Made by a program: the position numbers and the translations under genes. A model generated the notes under the pieces. The model saw only the letters and a program-made list of their open reading frames with translations, made no database searches and was not told the origin of the DNA. Below are positions 1-8,300 of a DNA stretch of 13,594 bases, in pieces. Source of the stretch: DATLHO01 sp035539855 (lineage in GTDB: Bacteria; Bacteroidota; Ignavibacteria; OLB7); assembly GCA_035539855.1 (NCBI GenBank), contig DATLHO010000074.1:1-13594 (forward strand), written 5' to 3'. How positions within the stretch are numbered: position 1 is the first letter of the stretch; each line of letters begins with the position of its first letter.

Positions 1-2
1 TC

Positions 3-3000
3 GAAGAGGCTCGCGATTCGCTCTTCTACTACGGCGTCGCCGGTCCGGTGACGTTTGAGCTCACGAACGACCGGTACGTGGTCGAGAAGCGTGAGAAGAC
101 GACGCCCGCGCTCGATTTCCGCGGACGCATCGTCGGCGTCGGAGCCAGCGCTCCGGTGCTCGTACGGCCGGCCGCCGGCAAGTCTATGGTCACGATCGAG
201 CTCAAGAGCGCTTCGGGCATCGGCATGTGGTTCGGGCAGCTCGACACGTCGAACGCGAGCGGCTACGTGACGTTCGACGGCACCGCGCGCAAGGCGCTGA
301 CGATCACCTATGAGAACACGCAGCGCACGACCGCCGAGCCGTCATACCAGCGGGCGATCCCGATGCTCTACGGACAGGGCGCCTCGAACTTCGGCCTGCT
401 CAACACGACGATTCGACCGGCGGTGACCAACGGTGGTCGTCGGGAGCACCTGAGCATCCCGATGCCGCGCTACATCCAGTCGTTCAACGAGTTCCAGTAC
501 CCCGATGACCTGTCGATGGCCGTCAGCGCCGGCATCATGCTGCGCAACTCCGCGCCGATCGACCCGGTGATCGGTCGCAACTGGAACCGCCGCGACACGC
601 TGCGGATTCAGAACAACCGGTTCGAGAGCAACACGATCCGCGAGTTCGGCTACGGAATTCTCTCGGTTGGCGCAGGACCGCTGTACGACGTCGGAGCGGG
701 CCGCTACGTGGCCTATCAGAACGAGAACAACCGCTACGCTGGAAATCTCATCGAGGACGTGACGCGCGGCGGTATCGTCGTGGCGTTCGAGAAGGGATCG
801 CAGATCGTGGACAACCGGATCCGACGCGTCGACAACCGCACGTCGGCCGCCGGCGCGTGGGGTATCGCGGCGACCGCCGGCGCGGGCGCGCTGAGCAACC
901 GCGGCTTCTCCACCGATCTGACGATCGATCGCAACCTGGTCAGCGAGGTCACGGCGACGAACGGCGTCGTCTCGGGCGTCTCGGTCGAGACGGCGGAGAA
1001 CCTCTTCATCACGCCGTCGAACGCGGTCTTCCGCTTCCCGGCACAGGCGGCGACGAACGTGCGCGTGCGCAACAACACGATGTACCGCCTCTCCGGTCCG
1101 TCGACCGCGGCGATCGCCATGACGCCGGAGGCTGCGACGCGCATCGACTTCGTGACGACGGGCAACCGCGTCGAGAACAACACGATCCACAACAACGTCG
1201 AGGATCGGCGCGCAGACGCGGCACTGACGCTCGCGAATGCCGACCACATCGGCGTGCTCGCGACGCGTGCTCGGGGAATGGTGCGCAACAACATCATCAA
1301 CCTCGAGGATCCGAACGCGATCGGTATCGTCATCACCGTTCCGTCGGTGCTGACGACGATGACGTCGGACTACAACGCGTTCGACATCCCGAACGGAGCG
1401 ATCGGTGCGCTGGCGAACATCTCGACGCAGGGCTACCCGCTGCCGAGCCCGCCGATTGCGAAGACGCTGAGCCAGTGGCGCGCGCTGACTGGTCTGGACA
1501 TGAACTCGGTCTCGGGTGACGTGACCCGCGAGTTCGTCTCGGTCGTTCCGAACGCCGAGAACCTGCACATCCAGCCGAACCTGATGGGCTCGATCGTGGG
1601 CAACCGCGGCCAGGTCGTCACCGACCTGACCAACGACATCGACGGGGAGCCGCGTGGCGCCTCGAGTGTCGCCGGTCGCTATGACATCGGCTCGGACGAG
1701 TTCACCGGCCAGGTGCGCAACTTCGACATCATGGCCGAGGACGTCATTGCGCCGTTCGGCTATCGTGCGACGACGGGACAGTACAGCGATGCGGAGTACG
1801 TGATGAGCGACTCTGCGGTGGCGCTGCGCGCGACGATGCGCAACGTCGGCGGCCAGCCGATGACCAACCGCACGGCAACGCTGGCAGTCAGCTACTTCAA
1901 CGGAAGTGGCTGGGTGTCGGTGAGCTCGGCGTCGCGGACGAACATCGCGGTGGACGTCGCGCAGATGACGACGACGGACTTCGGCACGTTCCAGCCGCGG
2001 ACGCTTCGCGAGCTGGGGATCAACGACGCGTTCTACGGCCTGAACCCGAACGTGTCGCCGCTGTACCGCTTCACGCTGACGACGGGCATCGACGACAACG
2101 GGACGAACAACGTCGTCGAGAAGACGGTTCGCTTCTGGCTGCAGCGCAGCGGACGCGAGGCGATGGTCTCGGTGGAGAACCTCAACGGCTGGGCCGGCAT
2201 GGCCACGGCCGATCAGATCTCCAACAAGCTCAACACCGACACGCTGCTGGCAGCACTGACGCGGATCAACTGGTCGCGCGCCGACGGTGTTGGCACCGAG
2301 GACTACGACCTGTTCGAGCGTGACAAGTGGCCGAGCGAGAACCTCTCGTTCGCGCCGTGGAGCACGATGATCTGGGAGCAGGGCAGTGAGGCGACGGGCG
2401 TACTGCCTGCGGAGCGCGCGGCGCTCAAGGCGATGCTCAACGCGGGCACGACGAACTTCCGTCACACGCTGATCATGGGCGGTCAGGATGTCGCGCGCCT
2501 GCACGACGTCGCACTGACGGCTTCGAACGGCGCGATGGCGGATCAGGACTTCGTGCAGAACTACCTGCGCTCGCGCTACATCAGCGCGACGAACCCGGCG
2601 GACTACTCGTATCGGACGATCAAGGGTGTGGTGATCACGCCGGGTCGCTTCGAGGAGCTGGAGCCGACGGCGTACGCCGGTGATGCGAACCCGCGTCCGG
2701 GTCTTCTGCGGACGACCCCGGGTGAGGGTGTTGCCCGTGGCTCGCACATCTACGCGATGCAGCTTGGCAGCCCGGTCGACTCGCTGGCCGGCGTGGCCTC
2801 GAGCTCGGGCGGCCGCAACGTCGTGTACTATGCGTTCGACTGGCGCCATGCGGGCCGCTTCGACTTCGAGCCGGATCGCTCGGGTGCGTGGCGTCTGCTG
2901 CTGGGCGCGCTGGACTTCTCGCAGCAGTTCCGCGGCATCCTGCCGATCGAGCTGGTGTCGTTCAACGCGTATCAGTCGGCCACGGCCGCGGTGAGCGTGG

Positions 3001-3512
3001 AGTGGACGACGGCGATGGAGACCGAGATCGCGTCGATGGCGATCGAGCGAGCGGAGAAGACGGCGACGGGCATCGGGACGTTCGAGCTGGTTGAGCGCAC
3101 GAGCCCTCGCGGCACGGCGACCAACGGCGCGGACTACCGCGTGATCGATCGCGACGTCGTCGCCGGTGGCGAGTACGTCTACCGCCTGGTGACGACGAGC
3201 CTGGATGGCGAGCGGATCGTGGAGCGTCAGCAGACGGTGAAGCTGACGTCGGCGACGACGGGCGGTCTCCGCCTGTCGGTGGCGCCGAACCCGGTTCGCG
3301 CGACGGCGACGATCACGCTCTCGGGTGTGACGGCGAGCTCGACGGTCGAGCTCTACGACGAGACTGGGCGCCTGGTGCGCTCGCTTGGCGTGGTGACGAC
3401 CTCGGGCACGATCGCGCTGGATGCGAGTGACCTTGCCAGCGGCAGCTACACGGTGCGCGTGCGCACCGCCGGCACCAGCAGCGTGGTCGAGCGCATCACC
3501 GTGACCCGCTGA
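3..3512 (+). CDS. Giant T9SS-exported surface protein with beta-helix (5'-truncated by window edge)
   Basis: The frame is open from the first base, so the N-terminus lies outside the window; 1169 residues are visible (residue number = nt/3). Residues about 200-453 carry repeated short strands rich in Asn (QNNRF, VRNNTMY, VENNTIHNN, VRNNIIN), the pattern of a right-handed parallel beta-helix. Residues about 546-567 read DIDGEPRG...YDIGSDEF, the closing motif that follows such helices in many Bacteroidota surface proteins. Residues 570-730 look like a CARDB/Ig-type beta domain (LRATMRNVGG, DDNGTNNVVEKTV). Residues 731-975 look alpha/beta and are unassigned. Then come the linker motif LPIELVSFNA (near 979-988), an Fn3-like segment, and a T9SS type A sorting domain from about 1085 with APNPVR, LYDETGRLV and ASGSYTVRV. 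The protein should pass through Sec and T9SS to the surface. No catalytic residues are evident, so adhesion or polysaccharide binding is possible. Its substrate is unknown. Confidence 0.9.
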   Translation, partial: EEARDSLFYYGVAGPVTFELTNDRYVVEKREKTTPALDFRGRIVGVGASAPVLVRPAAGKSMVTIELKSASGIGMWFGQLDTSNASGYVTFDGTARKALTITYENTQRTTAEPSYQRAIPMLYGQGASNFGLLNTTIRPAVTNGGRREHLSIPMPRYIQSFNEFQYPDDLSMAVSAGIMLRNSAPIDPVIGRNWNRRDTLRIQNNRFESNTIREFGYGILSVGAGPLYDVGAGRYVAYQNENNRYAGNLIEDVTRGGIVVAFEKGSQIVDNRIRRVDNRTSAAGAWGIAATAGAGALSNRGFSTDLTIDRNLVSEVTATNGVVSGVSVETAENLFITPSNAVFRFPAQAATNVRVRNNTMYRLSGPSTAAIAMTPEAATRIDFVTTGNRVENNTIHNNVEDRRADAALTLANADHIGVLATRARGMVRNNIINLEDPNAIGIVITVPSVLTTMTSDYNAFDIPNGAIGALANISTQGYPLPSPPIAKTLSQWRALTGLDMNSVSGDVTREFVSVVPNAENLHIQPNLMGSIVGNRGQVVTDLTNDIDGEPRGASSVAGRYDIGSDEFTGQVRNFDIMAEDVIAPFGYRATTGQYSDAEYVMSDSAVALRATMRNVGGQPMTNRTATLAVSYFNGSGWVSVSSASRTNIAVDVAQMTTTDFGTFQPRTLRELGINDAFYGLNPNVSPLYRFTLTTGIDDNGTNNVVEKTVRFWLQRSGREAMVSVENLNGWAGMATADQISNKLNTDTLLAALTRINWSRADGVGTEDYDLFERDKWPSENLSFAPWSTMIWEQGSEATGVLPAERAALKAMLNAGTTNFRHTLIMGGQDVARLHDVALTASNGAMADQDFVQNYLRSRYISATNPADYSYRTIKGVVITPGRFEELEPTAYAGDANPRPGLLRTTPGEGVARGSHIYAMQLGSPVDSLAGVASSSGGRNVVYYAFDWRHAGRFDFEPDRSGAWRLLLGALDFSQQFRGILPIELVSFNAYQSATAAVSVEWTTAMETEIASMAIERAEKTATGIGTFELVERTSPRGTATNGADYRVIDRDVVAGGEYVYRLVTTSLDGERIVERQQTVKLTSATTGGLRLSVAPNPVRATATITLSGVTASSTVELYDETGRLVRSLGVVTTSGTIALDASDLASGSYTVRVRTAGTSSVVERITVTR

Positions 3513-3530
3513 TTCCCCTGGCGATGACAA

Positions 3531-3571
3531 ACGAAGAGCCGGCCGCACCCGCGGCCGGCTCTTCGTACTTT
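3531..3571 (+). terminator. Rho-independent-type hairpin after the beta-helix surface gene
   Basis: A perfect 16-bp inverted repeat (3531-3546 with 3551-3566) encloses a 4-base loop, ACCC. It starts 18 bases after the stop codon. The 3' side continues ACTTT, so the U-tract is short, but the stem is very GC-rich. This should end transcription of the surface protein gene and insulate the hemerythrin gene. Confidence 0.85.
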
Positions 3572-3652
3572 GACGCCCCGATCCCCCCAAACCTGATCCT
3601 CCTTTCCTGTTGGACCAAACCTGCCCGTTCCCCACCTTGACACCGACCAATC

Positions 3653-3677
3653 GTCCCTTAGTCCCATAGTCCCTTTA
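3653..3677 (+). repeat. Three tandem copies of the 8-mer GTCCCWTA abutting the hemerythrin start
   Basis: The copies are GTCCCTTA at 3653, GTCCCATA at 3661 and GTCCCTTTA at 3669 (one extra T). They run head to tail and end two bases before the GTG start at 3680. The block is less GC-rich than its surroundings. It could be an operator, a promoter spacer prone to slippage, or a member of a dispersed intergenic repeat family. I saw no other copies of the tandem unit in this window on either strand. Confidence 0.75.
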
Positions 3678-3679
3678 CC

Positions 3680-4255
3680 GTGCCGAATCTCCCCAACCGC
3701 ACCCACCTCATCGACCCGGTCCGCGAGCTCATCGACGAGCACGTGATCTTCATGCGCGCGCTCGAGGATCTGGTCGACGTGACACGGGGAATCGGTGGCG
3801 AGCAGCAGGCGATCGACCGACCGACGCTCGATGCGCTGCAGGAGCTGCTCGACGCGGTCGACGAGCACCTCAACGTGCACTTCCTGAAGGAGGAGGAGGT
3901 CTTCTTCCCGGCGATCGAGCGGCTGTTCCCGTCGGCCCGCGTGAAGTTCCAGTTCCTGCACGTCGACCACGACCGGCTGCGTGAGGCGTTCGAGCTGTTC
4001 ATCGCACTGGTGCAGAGCGCGCGACACGGCCGGCTGGAGCCGACGAGCTTCGCGGAGCTCCCGCGACTTGCAACCGAGATGGTCCGGCTCTTCTACTACC
4101 ACATCGTCGCGGAGGATGCCGTCTATCTGGACGTTGCGTCGCAGATGCTCTCGACCGAGGAGTCCGCGGCGCTCAGCGGACGCATGCGGCTGCTCGAGGA
4201 GCGATTGCGCGAGCGTTGCGACGCCGTGTCGATCGAGGGACGCGTTCGGATGTAG
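3680..4255 (+). CDS. Hemerythrin-like HHE cation-binding domain protein
   Basis: This 191-residue protein is a single four-helix HHE domain with a short C-terminal helix. The expected iron ligands are visible in order: H21 (DEHVIF), H63 and H67 followed by E71 (HLNVHFLKEEE), H94/H97 (HVDHDRL), and H141 with E145 (YYHIVAEDA). This is the H...HxxxE...H...HxxxE pattern of non-heme di-iron bacterial hemerythrins, which bind O2 or NO or help with iron and oxidative or nitrosative stress. There is no signal peptide, so it is cytoplasmic. It lacks the N-terminal ScdA-type domain of the RIC/YtfE proteins. GTG at 3680 is the only start that keeps H21, because an in-frame TAG lies at 3659-3661 and the next starts fall at residues 22 and 25. 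The gene stands alone, converges with the lipoprotein gene 83 bases away, and has the 8-mer repeats directly upstream. The exact ligand and partner are unknown. Confidence 0.85.
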   Translation: MPNLPNRTHLIDPVRELIDEHVIFMRALEDLVDVTRGIGGEQQAIDRPTLDALQELLDAVDEHLNVHFLKEEEVFFPAIERLFPSARVKFQFLHVDHDRLREAFELFIALVQSARHGRLEPTSFAELPRLATEMVRLFYYHIVAEDAVYLDVASQMLSTEESAALSGRMRLLEERLRERCDAVSIEGRVRM

Positions 4256-4338
4256 TTACCGCCGCGAAGCACTATGGGAATCACCGCGAGCCGCTGACTC
4301 GTCAACGCGAAGGGGCGCCGGTTCGACGACACTGCTGC

Positions 4339-5268
4339 TCACTGTGGTCCCGTGCCGTGGAGCGCGGCATACAGCGCGACGACGCTTTGACCGAGTCGGG
4401 GTCCCGGACGAAAGAGGATGTCCGGCGGAATCGACCGCACGCGTCCGGTGCGCACCGCGCGCAGTCCGGCCCACTCCGGAAACGACGCGACGAGCGACGC
4501 CGCGTCGACCGCCGTATCGCCCGGAACGATGATCACGTCGGGATCGCGACGCAGCACTTCCTCGCGGCTGTACCGCGGGTACGGCGCGGGATCACCGGCT
4601 GCGACGTTGATGCCGCCCGCACGCTCGATCGCCTCGTTGATGAAGCCACCGCTGACGGTCATCAGCGGCGCCCGATCGAGCACGATGAATGCGCTGACGG
4701 GCTTGCGGGCTGCGACGAGCGCGCGGATCGAGTCCAGCTCGCGCTCGATCGAAGCGACGAGCGCTCGCGCCCGGTCCCGTCGTCCGACCAGCGCGCCGAT
4801 GGTGTCGATCGCCGCAAGCGTGCCGGGAATCGTCTCCGCGGCGACGGTGAACGGCGTCATGCCGAGCGCCGCGATACGCTCGTACGCGGTGCTCGAGTTG
4901 CCCGCGAACGTCAGCAGCACCAGATCGGGCTTCAGTCGCAGCATCGTCTCGTAGGCGGGCGTCGACATGTCCGAGACGATCGGAACGCTTGTCGCCGCGG
5001 CCGGGTAGTTGCAGTACGCGGTGCGTCCGACGACCGCATCGCCCGCGCCGACTGCGAACAGCGTCTCGGTCAGGCTCGGCGCCAGCGAGACGACACGACG
5101 CGCCGGCCGCTCGAGCCGCACGGTCGTCCCGACGGCATCGCGAAGCTCGATCGAGTGTGACGACGCGCGCGGCTCGCGGTCCTGATCCGGGGAGCGCTCG
5201 TCAGCACACGAGGCGACGACGAGCGGAATCCACAATGCCGCGAAGCGGCGTACTATTGAAGGGCTCAT
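4339..5268 (-). CDS. Cobalamin/iron-complex ABC transporter substrate-binding lipoprotein (BtuF/FepB-like)
   Basis: This 309-residue protein belongs to the helical-backbone periplasmic binding proteins (TroA/BtuF fold). I chose ATG at 5268 rather than the GTG at 5298 because it gives a classic lipoprotein signal: MSPSIVRR, a hydrophobic stretch, then lipobox V18-A19-S20-C21. The mature protein shows the family signature RVVSLAPSLTETLFAVGAG (residues 58-76), VVGRTAYCNYP (79-89), LKPDLVLL further on, and SGGFINEAIERAGGINVA in the second lobe, followed by the usual RRDPDVIIV segment. It should bind cobalamin or an Fe(III)-chelate in the periplasm and deliver it to an ABC permease. The SLAPSLTE and CNYP motifs fit the BtuF branch best, but the ligand is not certain. 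No permease or ATPase gene is adjacent and no cobalamin riboswitch fits in the 69-base upstream gap, so its transporter must be elsewhere. Confidence 0.88.
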   Translation of the reverse strand: MSPSIVRRFAALWIPLVVASCADERSPDQDREPRASSHSIELRDAVGTTVRLERPARRVVSLAPSLTETLFAVGAGDAVVGRTAYCNYPAAATSVPIVSDMSTPAYETMLRLKPDLVLLTFAGNSSTAYERIAALGMTPFTVAAETIPGTLAAIDTIGALVGRRDRARALVASIERELDSIRALVAARKPVSAFIVLDRAPLMTVSGGFINEAIERAGGINVAAGDPAPYPRYSREEVLRRDPDVIIVPGDTAVDAASLVASFPEWAGLRAVRTGRVRSIPPDILFRPGPRLGQSVVALYAALHGTGPQ

Positions 5269-5337
5269 AATCTCGAAGGCCGGCAATTCGTCGTCCACGG
5301 GTCACGTTCGCGCAAGTTCCCCCTTTCACACCCGACC
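5269..5337. promoter_or_regulatory. Short divergent intergenic region, presumed to hold both promoters
   Basis: Only 69 bases separate the divergent starts of the lipoprotein gene (-) and the first propeller gene (+). Promoters for both must lie here or within the coding ends. I see no clear sigma70 hexamers, no Bacteroidota-type TAnnTTTG element and no strong Shine-Dalgarno sequence, so no site is assigned. The promoter assignment is from arrangement only. Confidence 0.3.
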
Positions 5338-8300
5338 ATGGCTTCTGGCTCACCACTTTTCACGCTTCTGCGAACGACCGTCGCCATCATCGCGGCCGTG
5401 GCGATCACCGCCGGAACGCGACTGTCGGCGCAGAGTCTGCCGGCCGACGCGGGCCGGACGCTGTACGAGGAGCTGGTCGAGACCTATCGCGATCGGCACA
5501 CCGACGGCGCAATGGAGGAGGCAGGCGAGGACATCTTCGGGCGCTTCGCATGGTTCAACTACCAGCGCGCCTACCCGATCGGTGCGATACCGGCCGGAGG
5601 TCGCGTCGCGGCGATGCGCGAGAGCGAGGCGATCGAGCGTCTGCTCGAGCGCGGTGCCCGTCACAACGGCGGCTCCGCGTCGCTACTGTCGGCGGCGCAG
5701 TGGGAGTCGGTCGGGCCGACCAACCAGGGGGGACGCGTTCGCGCGATCGCGGTTCACCCGACGAATCCGTCGATCATCCTCGTCGGCGCCGCGGCGGGCG
5801 GCGTCTGGAAGACGACCGATGGCGGCACCACGTGGCGACCGACGTTCGATCGCGAGAGCGCGATCGCGATCGGCGCGCTCGCGTTCGACCGCTCCGATCC
5901 CCGCATCGTCTATGCGGGCACCGGCGAGAACTTCCCCACGAGCCAGTCGCTGCTGACGAACACGCCGGCATATCTCGGCAACGGCATCTTCAAGTCGACT
6001 GACGAGGGACTCACGTGGCAGGGCGTCGGTCTGGAGTCCGTCGGCGCCATATCGAAGATCATCGTTCACCGCCAGAATCCCTCGATCGTCTACGCCGCGA
6101 CCGCGCGCGAGAACGGCGGCTTCTACCGCTCGAGTGACGCCGGCGCGACGTGGACGCGCACGGCCAACGGAGACTACTACGACCTGTCGGTCAATCCCGC
6201 CAACCCCGACGAGCTCTACATCGCCCGGGCCTCCGGCGTGCAGCGCTCGACCGACGCCGGCATGACGTTCACGAGCGTGAGCACCGGATTGAATGCGGGC
6301 GTGCGCTACAGTGTCGCGGTTGCGCCGTCGGCTCCGGCGACGCTCTACGCCCTCGGCGCGGTCGGCGGGGGAGACCTGCAGCGCGGCGAGCTCTACAAGA
6401 GCACCGATCGCGGCGCGTCGTGGCGGCTGCTGCGTTCGCTCGAGCCGTCGTTCTTCAACGGACAGGGGATCTACGACAACTTCATCATGACACACGCCGC
6501 CGACGAGGACATCGTCCTGGCCGGCGGCATCGACATCTATCGCACGAGCGACGGCGGCGACACGTGGACGAACGTCACACGGGTCTACTCCGGCGGCAGC
6601 GTCCATCCCGATCAGCACCTGGCGGAGTTCGCGCCCTCGGCGCCCGATGTTGTCGTCCTGGGTAACGACGGCGGCGTCTACCTTTCGGTCGACGCCGGCG
6701 TGACTTGGTCGCGCAAGAGCAACGGTCTGGCGATCACGCAGTTCTATCGCATGGAGGTCGACCAGACTCGACCGTTCCGCGTCTACGGCGGCACGCAGGA
6801 CAATGGAACGAGCGGCTCGTTCGGCACCACCGGTTATACCGGCGACTGGCGCAGCGTTCTCGGCGGCGACGGCTTCTTCGTGCTCGCCGATCTCGGCGAT
6901 CCGAACTGGTTCTACGCCGAGCTGTATTTCGGCGCGCTCTTCCGCATCAACGCGAACAACCCCAACCAGGCCTCGCGAATCGACTGGGGGATTCCCTCGA
7001 CGGGCCAGAACGCTGACGAAGGGAACTGGGCGACACCGATCGCGATGAGCCCCGCCGATCGACAGAGCCTTTACACCGGTCGCACCAATCTCTGGCGCAC
7101 GACCGACCGCGGCACGAACTGGACGAGGATCCCCGTCGGCGTCGGATCGAAGCTTGGCGCGATCGGACTGTCGCCCAGCGACACCCGCGACATCGTCGTC
7201 GGCACGATCACCGGGCAGATCCGATACTCGACCGACTACGGCGCGACCTGGGCTGGCGGGGCGGGCGTTCCGGGCTCGGTCGTCACCGACATTCAGTTCG
7301 ATCCGGTCCGGCCGGAGCGAGTGTACGCGACGTTCTCGGGCTTCGGGCCGGCGCACGTCTTCCGGTCCGACAACTACGGCGCGCAGTGGACCGACATCAG
7401 CACGAACCTGCCCCGGATCCCGACCAACGCGATCGCGATCGATCCGCAGAACCCCGAGCACCTCTTCGTCGCCACCGACATCGGAGTGTTCTTCAGTCCG
7501 ACCGGCGGTGACTTCTGGGTGCCATTCAACGAGGGAATGGCACTTGCACCAGTGTCCGATCTGCGCATCCATCGCACGAGTCGATCGCTCGTCGCGGCGA
7601 CCCATGGACGCTCGATGTTCCGAACGAGCATCGACGACATCGTCGTCGAGCCCACGCTCATCGCACCGGTCGGTGGCGAGCGCATCAGCACGCCGGGCGA
7701 TCTCGAGATTCGCTGGTTCGGCTTCACGAGTCCGGTCAACGTTTCGATCCGCTACTCGGCCGACGAGCCGTGGCAGATCGTCGCCTCCGGCGTCACCGGC
7801 ACGCGTGTGAGCGTGTCGCTTCCGATGCGGTTCTCGACGACGGCGCGCGTGCGCATCGAGGAGATCGGATCGGGCCGCTCGCTGATGTCCGGACCGCTCA
7901 CGCTGATGACCCCCGCGAACGCGACGGCTCTCGGCCGCCGCTCGTTCGTCGCCGAAGCGATCGAGCTGCGCGGCACGACGCTCTGGGCGACTTCGCGCGG
8001 CAGCGACACCATCTATCGGCTTCGTCTCCCGCTGCTGACGGGCACCGCGCCGATCGTGCGCACGGGATTCTCCGGCACGATTCGCGACCTCGCCTACGAC
8101 GTGACGCGGGACGAATTCCTCGTGCTCGTCACCAACGATGATTTCAGCCAGCCACGCATCCATCGCATGGACACGACCGGCGGGTCGCTCGGCACGCTGT
8201 CGCTGCCGTCGGCGCTGGTGACGGCCGTCGGCATCGCGATGCAGGGAGGTTCGCTGGCCGTCTCAACTGCCGCGCCCTCGCCGGAGCTCTGGCTGCTCGA

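Noticed and set aside
3566..3572. TACTTTG, resembling the Bacteroidota -7 promoter element TAnnTTTG
   Set aside because: One base short of the consensus, overlaps the terminator stem, lies over 100 bases from the hemerythrin start, and no matching upstream TTG element was seen.
3587..3623. CCAAACCTG occurring twice, 28 bases apart, upstream of the hemerythrin gene
   Set aside because: Nine bases in a C-rich spacer; too short to separate from chance.
342..3650. Open frame of 1102 codons on the minus strand, opposite the beta-helix gene
   Set aside because: The translation is dominated by Arg, His, Asp and Val with no domain or signal. It is the mirror frame expected from G/C-ending codons on the plus strand, where the product has clear domains and a T9SS signal.
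4216..5160. Plus-strand frame of 314 codons opposite the lipoprotein gene
   Set aside because: Arg/Asp-rich composition; the minus strand encodes an unmistakable BtuF-like lipoprotein and this frame also overlaps the hemerythrin gene end.
5269..5337. Possible cobalamin riboswitch upstream of the BtuF-like gene
   Set aside because: The gap is only 69 bases, far too short for a cobalamin riboswitch, and no B12-box-like sequence was seen.
5683..8163. Open frame of 826 codons on the minus strand opposite paralogue A
   Set aside because: Arg/Asp/Ala-rich mirror frame of a convincing propeller gene, with no recognisable motif.
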